NCBI GenBank assembly: GCA_030998015.1
Contig: JARWMV010000021.1
Span: 124,001-188,000 of the forward strand
DNA: 64,000 bases
Origin: Ceratorhiza oryzae-sativae
Taxonomy: Eukaryota; Basidiomycota; Agaricomycetes; Cantharellales; Ceratobasidiaceae
Direction of reading: 5' to 3'
The notes under the pieces were generated by a model. That model did not search any database. It was given only the letters and a program-made list of their open reading frames with translations, and was not told where the DNA came from. A program made the position numbers and the translations under genes. Shown here piece after piece: positions 45,385 through 56,018 of the stretch. The stretch's first letter is position 1. Each line of letters starts with the position of its first letter.

Positions 45385-47359
45385 TTGGATGTGACAAGCC
45401 ATGAACCAGTCGATCCAGACAGCAACAATACATTACATCATGAGGAGCCCACCACATATACCCATATACCACCATCTGATACCCTTGAAAGTCCTGAAAA
45501 ACTTGCAGAAAACCTGAACAACCTCACGCTTGAGGCTCAGCTGGGGGATGATATTGTGTTAGAGGACCCACCTGACAATGACAACAAAGACTCCCTAGAT
45601 GCTTGGAATCCCTTAAGCCTTGCAGAACCTGAGGGGGACAAGGCGCAGGACCTACACCTCTCCAATACCAAAGCACCTGAGGACGATACAGATGAACCCA
45701 GTAAGCATGCATTATGAGAAGTACAAACTTTAAATCAACTCACTATTCTGGAGGTGATCTGATGAAATGGAGGTGAATTCCTCAAGACAAGGCTAAGGCG
45801 ATGTCCAACAAACTAAATAAATTCATTAAGACATCCTTCCACAGGCATGGAAGGATGTGTGTATCGAGCCTTGGCGAAGTGGTACTCACCTGGGTGTGGT
45901 TCATGGTTGGGACTTTGAATTTAATTGTGGGGATGGATATGACCCTGACCAACGCATCTTTGACAGTGGCAGTGGTGTTTGGTTGGGGGGAATGGGTGGC
46001 GCAACAAGTTTGCAAGTGGATTAGGGAGTACCAAAAAGATGGTAATTTGCCAACAAATGTATATGGCACTTGGAATGAGTCAGTTATGGAGGATGAGGAC
46101 CTTTCAGCTGCAATACAGGATTGGTTGAGAGATAAAGGGAAATATGTACAGGCCTGTGACATTATCGACTTCTTTGGAGCTGCCGCAGCAGAACAATATT
46201 CTCGGCTTATTGATTGGGCACCATCTCTCTGTACGGCCCAGCAATGGATGCATAGGATGGGTTATAGCTGGACAAAAGAGCATTGCAGTCAGTTTACAGA
46301 TGGGCACAAGCAAGATGATGTGAGACATTACCAGGAGCATGTTTATATCCCCAAGTGGACTAGGCTTGAGCAGCAAATGCAAAGTTGGGATGCCAATGGA
46401 AAGGAAATACCTCTGGAGCTTGAAGAGGGGGACTGACTTGTTGTTGTATGGTTCCATGATGAGTCAACGTTCTATGTGCATGATCAGCAAACTATGTGAT
46501 GGGTCCATGAAGGCTAAACAGCTGGGATTTACAAGAAGGGGGAGGGTGTATCATTGATGGTTGCAGACTTTGTATCTGCCAACTATGGCTGGCTTCAATC
46601 AAAGCCAGAGTCTCCTGGTGCTGCAGAAGGAGAAATCTTGAAGTAAATATTTTATATTCAATTTGAACTCATTATCTGACATACTTTAGTAGTGCACAAG
46701 TTATATTTCGTGCAGGGAAACAGTGCAACGGCTGGTTTGGGACAGCTCATGTTGTACAACAACTGTCGCACGCAATGGCAATTGTCAAGAAGCAGTACCT
46801 GAACAAAGACCATGTCTTTGTCTTTGACAATGCAACAATCCATACCAAGCTGCCTGAAAACTCACCCAACGTCAGTAAGATGACACTTGGTCCATCCCAA
46901 AAGGTGGGAGGAGAAGAGATAGGGCCATCAGGCAAGAAAATCAAAATCAACTTTGCACCTGCAATCCTGCCTGACAGAACAACTCAACAACTGTATCACC
47001 CCTCAGACCACCTGATTGAAAAGCTTCGAGGCGCCTTTAAAGGTATAGCAACAATTCTAGAGGAGCAGAACATCCCCAATGCTTGAAAACTCAAGCTTGT
47101 ATGTGTGGCAATGGACGATAACAAGCAAGGGTGTCTGCCTGGCTTGACAAACTGCTGCGCTTGCTGTATGATGATGAACCAGCCCAATATCCTTGCCCAA
47201 AAATTGATTGCTCAAACTCTAGCCAAAGCTGAAGGGTTTCTGGTTCTATATCTTCCAAAATACCACTGCAAACTGAACCTGATTGAACAATGCTGGGGCG
47301 CTGCAAAACATGTGTATCAAGACTTGCCCTTCTCAAGCTCAGAGACCAACCTCAAGTGA
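45385..47359 (+). pseudogene. DDE_3-type transposase, broken
   Basis: An acidic N-terminal frame (45385-45717, Asp/Glu/Pro-rich) may be a separate exon. The main region starts at 45801, with an HTH-like part (VCKWIREYQKDGNLP, WLRDKG) and TAQQWMHRMGYSW. After a TGA at 46434 (Arg expected) comes WFHDESTFYVHDQQT with the first catalytic Asp. VFVFDNATIHTK (about 46810) carries the second, and LPKYHCKLNLIEQCWG (about 47255) carries the final acidic residue. These blocks are typical of a widespread basidiomycete DDE_3 family. A Cys cluster (CLPGLTNCCACCMMMNQP) lies between. A GT-AG intron near 46640-46720 is possible. Confidence 0.7.
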
Positions 47360-47674
47360 AACATGCTAAATGCACTGGACCTGGTAAAGTTAGAATCAAT
47401 TAGACGGTATGTACATTTATCGCTATTTGGTATTCATATCTAAATATGCCCAAGGTTTGCTGCATGCTCCCAGCAGTTTGTTCATGCATATCTTGCAGGC
47501 CTCTTGGGCAGTCAGGCTGCCTGGGCTATGAAGAAATTTCATGGCCACCAAATCATCCCACTAGCATTGTTGCAGGAAATGGATGAATTCAATGGAGTCT
47601 TGGTCGGTTGCCCAACGCAAACTTAGCTGTTTTGGTTGTGGCATACATGCCCGATTTGGGAGCCAACCTAATCT

Positions 47675-47953
47675 GGGACCCCAAACACCTGTTGCTGGTC
47701 AGTGCTGTTGCCAAGTGTCAACCAACTGTCACCAGTTTTGGGCCGTATACTGGAATCTTGCCTGCGCACATGTAAGATACAATAAAACTTATGCATTTAT
47801 CTTGTTCTATCATACATTCTCTACAAAATGTTCATTTTTTTATTCCAAAATTTGGTGCCGTTTGGGAGCTACAGGTGTTTTTCTGCCTGAACAACCCACA
47901 ACAAAACCCTTGATCACTGCCCTGAGGGCAGGTGGATGACCTTGGTTGATGCA
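47675..47953 (-). repeat. Right terminal inverted repeat
   Basis: Inverted copy of 44596-44877, ending ...CCTTGGTTGATGCA followed by TA. Confidence 0.75.
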
Positions 47954-49941
47954 TACTTTATATGCATGAGTCACCAGCTTCCTCACTCACAACAGCCTAT
48001 GCAATGTGTGCTCAGGCAGAAGGGAGGTACTCCTGTAGCACCTGTGCCCTTTCATAGTTGCTGTGTGTTTCATGCCTCAATCTGCAACACTCATATCACC
48101 CCTATCATATTGTACAAGAGTGGAATGGCTCCTCATTCAGGCCAACATCCCTTGATACTCTGGGTTATGTTCTTCAACTTGGTCACAAAGCTGGCCCATG
48201 CAGGAATAAGAATTGTAGCACTGGTGTGTATTGGTCCCCACCTATCTTTATGCTTACTGAATGTCATCTTTCAACTGGCAGCAAGTTCAACACACACACT
48301 GTCAATAGGCCACACCAATGGCTTCCACAAATTGAAAGTCTGCTATTGCACTGGCTTGAGCTCTCCTGACCAGTCAGCGCAGTTACTGGATGCAAAAATC
48401 TATCCCTGCTCTGAGTCTACACCAAAAACTGGCTTTACATTCAGTCTTTTGGACCATTTCTCATTATTTGATGCCCAGGCTAAAATCTCTGGGTTCAAGT
48501 ACTATCAGGTTCCAGTATGCTTGACCAATGTCTTCTTCCCAGACTCAGTTCCAGATCTCTATCAAGAACCTTTAAGTGCCTCTTGCCAATGGAATCACCT
48601 GCAGGATCAGAAACATTCTGGAGTTATGCCAAAGCAATCCTGGACCTCCCAAGCCCTGTTATTGTCTGTGCCTTCAAAACTAGGTGTTGGATGTCCAGCT
48701 TGTCCTCATCCTGCCCTCAACTTCACACCAGCCCAAGTGAAACCTGATGAGGAGTATGTGTCAAACATTGATAATTTTGTAAACCTTGCTGCTCACACCA
48801 ATATAAGTAGCTGTTTGTCCCAATATTGGCTTATGATGGAAATTTTCATCAGGTCAGAAAGCCTAGCACAGTTGATTCAGGTGACCTATGTCTCAGTAAT
48901 GGGCTGAAATTTTTTGTGGAGAGCAAGAGCTATCAGAACTATTGTGATGTCAATTCAGCAACCAATTCCAAGAGTACAATGGTGTGTGATTAGATCACCC
49001 ACTTGGCATGCACTGACAATTGCTTACAGTTACCAAATTGCAATACAACAAAAGCAGTATCCCAACAGTTTGTTAGGTTCAAGGGGTTGGACATTACTGG
49101 GATTGGATCTATGGCATGTTGTCATGGTTTCTTCTGTCACTCTGGGACTGTTGATTATTATGGGGGTGAACAGTGCACTGGATTCCATATCTTCTGGCTC
49201 ATCAACTTATATATCCATCAGGTACTTATTTACTGATTATGCCATAAACTCAGCTATAGGCAAGAAGCAAGAGTCAGGTATCAAGGAGACATTTCTTGTC
49301 TATGATATCTTCTGCTTTTGAAATATCCACCTTCAGGAAAGGCTTCAGAAATACAAAGGAAATCTCCCAGCTCAACTTCCAATAAATCTACATGGCACAG
49401 TAGGAAAATTCCACTTACTTGCACACTGTCATGAACTGACATGCATATATTCACTCTACAATATTTTCTCAATTTATTACATTTTATGAGATCATCTTCA
49501 AAACATACTTGCCTTTTATGGTATATCTGTGTCATGTGATTCAGGGGATGTTCCAGACCAATAACCAAGATGTATTTCAACTCCAATGTGAAATTCCACA
49601 GTTCTGCAGTTGCTTCTACTGCTTCTATCTCTTATCAGTTGTGACTCACTGTACAGACTTGTTTGTTATGATGTGGCTTGTACTATGTATATAAACCAGG
49701 TCAAGTTTGCAGAGGACTCCTCAAGAACTTGACCTCTTGTCAAATACAAGTTCTTTTCTTTCTTACTATTTTCCTTGTTGCCTGACTTGTCATTGTTGAC
49801 ACACACCAGGAGGATTGCTATGTGCAGTATTTGCTCAACAATAGGCTACATGCAGCTAGAGCTGATGGAGAAACTCTGGAAATACTCTGGTCACCTCTCA
49901 ATGAGATTGCAGGCAGTGCTTGTGAAAAAGCACCAGGTGTA
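47954..49941 (+). pseudogene. KDZ (Kyakuja-Dileera-Zisupton) transposase remnant
   Basis: One frame is open from 47936 to 48907, although its first residues overlap the neighbouring TIR. Recognisable KDZ blocks, in order, are: LLDAKIYPCSESTPKTGFTF, QWNHLQDQKHSGVM, the Cys motif CPACPHPALNF, then after a stop the block FKGLDITGIGSMACCHGFFC (about 49080-49140), then downstream of the inserted solo LTR RLHAARADGETLEILWSPLN (about 49850-49900). KDZ enzymes mobilise large basidiomycete DNA transposons, usually with a CxC1/CxC2 cysteine cluster. Ends of the element were not found, and several stops and frame changes make it inactive. Confidence 0.75.
49427..49801 (+). mobile_element. Family A solo LTR in KDZ remnant, duplication CACAC
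   Basis: 375 bp, TGTCATGAACTGACATG to CATTGTTGACA, CACAC at 49422-49426 and 49802-49806. CpG-depleted. Confidence 0.88.
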
Positions 49942-49944
49942 AGG

Positions 49945-50402
49945 AAGGATCAATTTGGAAGGCTCTCCTGACTCACTGGAGTCATTAGATCTTGATTGAT
50001 GGTCCAGTAAGATTCTAATGATCTTTGGACCATTCCGGCATGAGGATCTGGTGGATTGCAACAGTCTTCAGGCAGCAGATACCACTGAAGATTAGCTATC
50101 AATAGGGCATAAGATCACTCTGATAGCATAAGCAGTTGCCAAGATATGAGTGGTGCAATGTTGTAATCAATATCTCCTGATAAGAGGAAATATCACAACC
50201 TCTATATCTTTCTGAGATCTTATCTTAAATACTTGATAAAATATGCATTGGAAAGCAGTAAATTTGTACTATTTAATGGGACAGAAAATACTCCAATTTG
50301 GAGTGCATACAAATTCAGGTATTTCACAAATTAATTACAGAGGCATTGCTTGAGGTTGGCAGAGCAGACTAAAATAATAGAAAATGTTAGTAATCCATAA
50401 CA
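49945..50402 (-). mobile_element. Family B LTR fragment (first third), minus
   Basis: On the minus strand it starts TGTTATGGATTACTAACA at 50402 and follows copies 1-3 for about 455 bp to AAATTGATCC, then ends. Both flanks are unrelated and no duplication can be identified. Confidence 0.75.
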
Positions 50403-51045
50403 AGGCTGAGCCCATGGGTCTTCCCACTCTGCTGCATTTGCCCCTCATGTAAAAATCCCAAAATGTATGAGTGACCCAAGATCCATTTAATCATCTTGAT
50501 TGCATGAGCAGCCACTTTGACCAACCCTGTATTGAGATCCAAAATATCACCAACAGCCAGATTAATCTACAGAATCAAATGGTCAAACTTGCATTGGATC
50601 ATATGCTATTTTACATACTTGGTGCACCCAACAGTCAAATACCAGGATGTGAGGACATAAACAGTGCAAGCAAACCTGCATGGCACAGGAGTCACCCCTG
50701 GAATCTGAGACCCAGGCAATCACCCATGCTTGATGCTCACTTTCAGCTGCATCAATGTTGGCCATTACGGCATTCAAGTGATTCTCTGCTGTCTTGTGCT
50801 GCACAGTGAAGTCATGGAATTTGATTGTGTACATCTAATCATAAGTTAGCTTCAAGTAGGTAATTCAGGTAGATAAATCATGGCTACATACCTTGTACTC
50901 TACAGTTAACATTGAAGCCAGAGGACAACCACCACCAGCAAGCACAGCCACATAGGTCTCAACTGGGATCTATCTTGTCTAAACTGGGTTTTCCAACACA
51001 TTTTTCCACTCTATTCTAACTAGCTTTATTACTGGATCTGGAACT
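50403..51045 (-). pseudogene. hAT transposase remnant (DUF659-like region)
   Basis: On the minus strand (about 50834-50583): FHDFTVQHKTAENHLNAVM, then VIAWVSDSRGDSC, then PHILVFDCWVHQVCKIAYDP. These match the middle of hAT-type transposases (the SER/KTAE, TD.SGES and LDCYAHQ blocks). The rest of 50403-51045 shows nothing further. Confidence 0.6.
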
Positions 51046-51630
51046 ATGTCGACAAGGAGCAGTGGCACAGCTTGAAAACTGCCAATCCCAGGGACTATGG
51101 CAACAAGGCGATCAAACACACCAGCAGGAACACAAGCTGCCAGCATATTGGCAATTTCTACCCCAGCATCCCCAGCAACCCCCTCTGCCCTGAACATGTT
51201 GACAGTCTCCCCTGCACCTGTAGAGTCACCCACTACAATGGTGCAGAGAGCAATGTTGACTAAAGATGCGATCAAGGAACTCTTGAGTTGCAGACTTGTT
51301 GAGGGCTCCACCCACCCTGCGTTTGAGAAGCTCATTGAGATCTTGCTCAACTTCACAGGAAAGGAGACAGCAGGGGAGCCAGACTTTGAGATGGTCTGGG
51401 AGGTACCAGTAGCAGTGGGCACTCTACTCAGAGACACACTAGGGAAAATTGTGTCAGAGGCTACAGCTGACGCCTCTATTCACAGGTTCACAAGCATCAG
51501 GGACAAGGCAAAAGAGGAAGCCCAGAAGGAGATCCTAGGAGAGTTGGAGGACAAGAAGAAGAGACTGGAAGAAATGAAGGAGATCATTGTTGTGACCCTC
51601 TGGAGGCTCCCTTGTGAAGCACTTAAGTAG
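51046..51630 (+). pseudogene. Unrecognised 194-codon open region with coiled coil, one TGA
   Basis: ATG at 51046 gives MSTRSSGTA, then a TGA at 51073 (Arg CGA expected), then an open frame to 51630. It has a Pro/Ala/Thr-rich N-terminus, a helical middle (TKDAIKELLSCRLVEGSTHP) and a Lys/Glu-rich coiled coil (LGELEDKKKRLEEMKEI). It precedes the LINE by 500 bp. It could be an additional LINE-associated frame, the N-terminal part of another element's ORF1, or a captured gene; I recognise no family. Confidence 0.4.
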
Positions 51631-51714
51631 TGGCTGCATTGACGGTTTGGTGCTATGCAGTATGTATTGAGTGTTCTAGTTACAGTGTTTGCTATGGTCT
51701 ATGGTGGTTGACAA

Positions 51715-51750
51715 GATAAAGCAAGCTGAGGCGTCCAGTCTTGCTTTATC
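51715..51750. promoter_or_regulatory. Hairpin GATAAAGCAAG / CTTGCTTTATC
   Basis: 11-bp perfect inverted repeat with a 14-nt loop, preceded by TTGACAA and followed by a TATATATA box, the same layout as 17700-17729. Confidence 0.5.
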
Positions 51751-51920
51751 CTTCTTATATATACCTGTGGCTGCAGTGGCTGCAGATGTATTATCTAAGC
51801 ACACTCCACAGTAGGTGTAGGTTATGTACAGTACTATGGGTTAGGTAATTGTTTGTCTTAAGTTTGTACAGCTCCAAATCTTATAGAGCCGCACAAGGTC
51901 CGAGGGGTAGGCACTGAGGT

Positions 51921-52050
51921 CACGTGATCCTGCCATAAGCGCCGAGATCACGTGACAACTCACTCCTTGCTCCAAGTAACAATGGAGAGAAATGCTGGAG
52001 CAAGTTCAGGGTAACCACCGTAAGTGCCAGCTAAGCGCCGAGGTCACGTG
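51921..52050. promoter_or_regulatory. Three CACGTG E-boxes in repeated units
   Basis: CACGTG at 51921-51926, 51949-51954 and 52045-52050, each preceded by GA(G/A)(G)T-type sequence. CpG in these boxes survives although neighbours are CpG-poor. Fungal bHLH factors could bind them; this is inference. Confidence 0.45.
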
Positions 52051-52146
52051 ACCCTGTTTATGGCTTGTTCTGCTTAGGAAAAATGCCATAAATCTGTAAG
52101 AATATTTGGTTGTTTTGTTATGTCTGTTTGACAGGTCATAACAATC

Positions 52147-53706
52147 ATGAGTGCAACAGAAGATGGGCTGACGCAAGAAAAACTAGAGCTGGCTGGAGAG
52201 AGGGGCCAACTAGTAGAAGAGAAGTGAAAGCTACAGCTTGAGAGGGCGTGCCTAGATGGAGCCTTGGATGGAATGAACAGGGCGGTGCAAAGGTTGGAGG
52301 AGGAGCAAGGAAAGTGGACTAAGTTGAGGGAAGAGTGCTCTCTTGCACCTGCAAAAGCCCCTTCAGTACCAGCAATGACAAACACTAACCAAGCTCAGCC
52401 TATGGGGTGCAGAGCAGAGCCGGAGGGCAAAGCTAGCTGGGACTCTGTGGAGACTGGGAACCAGGGGAGGACACAGGGTGGAGGAGGAAGCTATGCAGTG
52501 GCAGTAGAGAGGGGAGCAGTCTGGCCCCTGCCAGGCAAGACCCCCCTAGGAAGCTCTCTATTGGAGAAGCAGATTCAAGAAGGGGCAGAGAGACTGAGAC
52601 GAGGCAAGGAGCATCAAGAAAGACAGTTGATGATTGACCTGGAGGTTGTCTTGGGTCAGAGGGGCTTGCAGAATGTCACTGAACAAGACCTACTTGAGCA
52701 GGCGCAGAAGGCAGTCAAGAGGATTCAAGAAATGGACCTGCTGAGAGGAAAACCCGAGACTGTCAAGTTCACCTCAGTGGCAAAACAAGTGAACAGAGGA
52801 CTTCTCTACAAGTTGAATTCAGTGGAAGCTAGGAGATGGCTGGTGCACCCAGACATCTGCTACAGATTCACTGACAGTTTTGGTTGTTCAGTACAAATCC
52901 GAGAGCACAAATTCCCCATTCTAGTACAACACGTCCCAATCAGCCTTGATGTCATCAAGAAGGCAACAGTAGACAACCTTGAGGAGACCAACAAACTACT
53001 GAAAGGCTCAATACTCAGCTTAAGGTGGATTAGGGACCCCTCAAGGTGCAAACCAGAACAGTGCAATGCACACTTAATCATTCACTGCTCATCAAAGGAG
53101 ACTGCAAACTGCTGGATAGAGAATCAGATGATGTTAGAAGGGAAAGATTGCTCCTTGGTGAAGTTGCTTTCCACCCTGTTAAGATGTTATAACTGCCAAA
53201 TGCCAGGACACCAGGCAAGAGCATGCACCACTCCCCAGACTTGTGGCAATTGCAGAGCTGGCCATTGGACTGAGAGCTGCATGAACAGACATGATACCTA
53301 TTGTGTGACCTGCAAGACCAAGGGACACCCAACCTGGTCAATGTCTTGCCTGGGTTATGCTACCAGGTGTGCCAACCTATCTGATTGAGTCCCAGATAAC
53401 CACTACCGATTCTATGTTACTAGTCAACCATGGACTTGGGAACTTCTGGGCTCTGAGCAATTGAAACAACAATTTTGTCCCCCACACACCTGAAGGGAAC
53501 CCCCTCCTGCACCTGCCACACCTTTGGGTCCCAGTGCAACAGAGCCAGGCATCCTGGCGGAACACCCTTGGCCAGACAACCTAGCACAGCCTACACCTGG
53601 AGGATCAGTCATCCCACCTTGGCAGGCAATGATAACTGAGTACACCAACACCCCAACTACCACCACCCAACCCTCGCTAGTAACTCCTGCCTCCAATAAT
53701 GCCTAG
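52147..53706 (+). pseudogene. LINE ORF1 (Gag-like, three CCHC knuckles), three TGA codons
   Basis: One frame from ATG 52147 to TAG 53706 (519 codons) with TGA at 52225, 53386 and 53491, all in Arg-like contexts (EEK-KLQLERA, NLSD-VPDN, PPHT-REPP), consistent with CGA to TGA. It has an N-terminal coiled coil (ELAGERGQLVEEK, RAVQRLEEEQGKW), then a Gly/Ser linker, a folded middle (EQDLLEQAQKAVKRIQEM to LRWIRDPSRC) and knuckles CYNCQMPGHQARAC, CGNCRAGHWTESC and CVTCKTKGHPTWSMSC. The C-terminus has YVTSQPWTWE. ORF1 proteins bind LINE RNA. The end overlaps ORF2 by 8 nt. Confidence 0.8.
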
Positions 53707-55732
53707 ACGACCCAACAAACCCAACACTAGAGAACTTGGAAAACTCAAAATCTGGCAGCACAACGTTAACACCTCCCCTCTTGTGCAACACAAATTAATG
53801 AAAGCAGCAAACCCAGACAGTTGGGATATACTAGCCATCCAGGAACCAGCAATTAACAACAAGAATGCTATCAGTATCACATCCAAATGGATTTCTGTCT
53901 ACCCCACAAATCACCTTCAAGATGGTCAGCCCCAATCCAGATCACTACTGCTAGTCAACCAGAAACTATCGACAAACTGCTGGAAGGCTATTGCATTAGG
54001 GACAGCAGACCTCACGGCCATCAAACTTGAGACCTCAAGAGGAAAGACGCAAATCTACAACATCTATAACAACGGTGCTCACGACAAAACGATTGACCTC
54101 CTAGAAGCTCATCTAGCCAATACACCCAGGAACGTCAATGTGATCCTACTAGGTGACTTTAACAGACATCACCCATTCTGGGATGAGCTGAGAAACAAAC
54201 ACCTGTTCACAGATGCAAGACTAGAGGCGGCCGAGTGACTCTTGGAGATCATCACAAACAATGACCTTGTGATGACACTACCCGGTGGGATGCCCACCCA
54301 TGAATTGTTCACTACTCACAACCTGTCTAGGTTAGACAACGTTTTTGTCTCAGCAAGAATTGAGGACAACGCCAATCTGTGCACAGCCATACAGGCACCA
54401 AGGATCTCTTCCACCAACCACTTTGCAATCCACACGGTCATCAACCTCACCTGTGAGTGGGCAAAAACAGAGACCAAGCGGAACTTCCTGAAAACAGACT
54501 GGGTTGAGTTCAGGAAAAAGCTTGAGACTTGGACTGAAACGCTACCTATAGGAAAGATTATGACGGTTAGGAGGTTTAACAAACGCCTCAAAGACCTGAT
54601 GAAGGCAATCCAATCAACAATTGAAGAACTTGTACCTGTCACCAGGCAGAGCCTGCACACAAAGAGATGGTGGTCAACGGAACTCACATGGCTATGGAAG
54701 GAGAAAAACAAGCTGAGTAGATTGATCTGCTGCTACAACTATGAGGATGGACACCCCATTCACAACAAACACAAACAGGTTGAAAATGATTTCAGAAGTG
54801 CTGTGAAGGAGGCTCAGAGATCGTGCTGGAACAACTTCATCGATAACTCAGATGGAAGTGACCTATGGGCAGCCCACTGCTATCTGACAGGCATCAAGGG
54901 AGACGGAGGCGCAACTAGGATCCCCACCCTGACAGTAGACGAACCCAATGGAGAAAAACACAAATGCAAGATGAACAAGGAGAAAAAGGGGGCATTCTTT
55001 GGAAACTTCTTCCCCACTCCAGCTGAATGCGATGTCCTGGAAGACAACAACTACGTTGACAACATAGAACAGTTCAGAAGGGTCACAGGTGCGCAACTGG
55101 ACTGTGTTATAGCTAAACTCCAGCTGCACAAAGCACTGGGCCCGGATGGAATCCCGAACTGTGTTTTCATCAATTGCGCAGACCTACTTGTCCCCTTGCT
55201 GATCCCACTCTACCGTGCAACATTCACCCTGAAGTACTACCTGCAAGCTTGGCAAGAATCCACCACAGTGGTTCTTCGAAAACCTGGGAAACCTGACTAC
55301 TCCAAACCAAAAGCCTACAGACCTATCACACTCCTGAATGTCATCTCAAAGCTCCTCTCAGCATGCGTAGCAGAGGAACTGAACCAGATAGCTGAGAAAT
55401 GGAACCTCCTACCAGAACACCACTTCAGGGGACGGCAGGGGTGCACAACCTCTGACTCAATGCACACCTTGGCCTTGTTCATCAAGAATGCCTGGCAAAA
55501 CAGAGACATTGTGGCTAGTCTATTCCTAGATGTTTCTGGTGCTTTCCCAAATGCCAGCCCCACTATGCTGGCCCACAACCTACAAAAGAGTGGAATACCA
55601 GAAGACTATGTCACCTGGATGAGCGGAAACTAGCTGGCCGGACTACAGTGCTAAAATTTGACAACTACAAATCTGAGAAGCTAGAGATCAAGCATGGCAT
55701 TGATCAAGGCTGCCCGCTATTGTGTATATTTT
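53699..55732 (+). pseudogene. LINE ORF2, first part: endonuclease and RT
   Basis: ATG 53699 lies inside the last codons of ORF1 (ATGCCTAG). The apurinic-like endonuclease shows KIWQHNVNTS, DILAIQEP, NVILLGDFNRHHPFWDE, a TGA at 54236 (AAE-LLEI, Arg expected) and the RLDNVFVS block. The RT has LHKALGPDGIPNCVF, YRPITLLNVISKLL, HHFRGRQGCTTSDSM and IVASLFLDVSGAFPN. A 1-nt loss near 55630 changes frame, after which LAGRTTVLKFDN and GIDQGCPLLCIF run into the G4 insertion. Confidence 0.85.
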
Positions 55733-56007
55733 TGCTACGACCCGTAGGAGGGCTTGTACTAAAACCGACAGACACAGTAAGGGGGATGCAAAGGTATTTC
55801 GACCTGCGGAGCAGGCTCGAGATCCTTTGGTATATGTATTCACAGTAGCATACAATCGAAACCTAGTACATAAGCGAAAACCATACAAAAGAGGAAATAC
55901 AACAAAGAAACGAGGCAGTCAGAATCTTGGCATTGCCCAATTGAGAAACAGGTCATATGGGCCATGGTATAAGTCCGGGGTAAGGCCGATTGGTGTGGCT
56001 CACGACA
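55733..56007 (-). repeat. G4 3' LTR
   Basis: 275 bp, minus-strand ends TGTCGTGAGCCACACC and GGGTCGTAGCA, next to the polypurine tract. Confidence 0.93.
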
Positions 56008-56018
56008 CTATCCCCCCC

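Larger units (their letters stand above)
44596..47953 (+). mobile_element. DDE_3/Tc1-mariner-like DNA transposon with long TIRs
   Basis: 3358 bp with terminal inverted repeats of about 280 bp (44596..~44877 and ~47675..47953) flanked by TA on both sides (44594-44595, 47954-47955). The two TIRs match with few differences through TTTGGAATAAAAAAATGAAC and the CCAAGGTCATCCACCTGCC end. The inner part encodes a broken DDE transposase. Several CpGs survive, so it is younger than the family A copies around it. Confidence 0.75.
51631..52146 (+). promoter_or_regulatory. LINE 5' region with hairpin, TATA and three CACGTG boxes
   Basis: Contains an 11-bp perfect stem (51715-51725 / 51740-51750), then TATATATACC (about 51757), then three E-box palindromes CACGTG at 51921, 51949 and 52045. 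Two of these sit in an AAGCGCCGAG(A/G)TCACGTGA unit. It probably holds the promoter and 5' UTR of the LINE. Confidence 0.5.
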
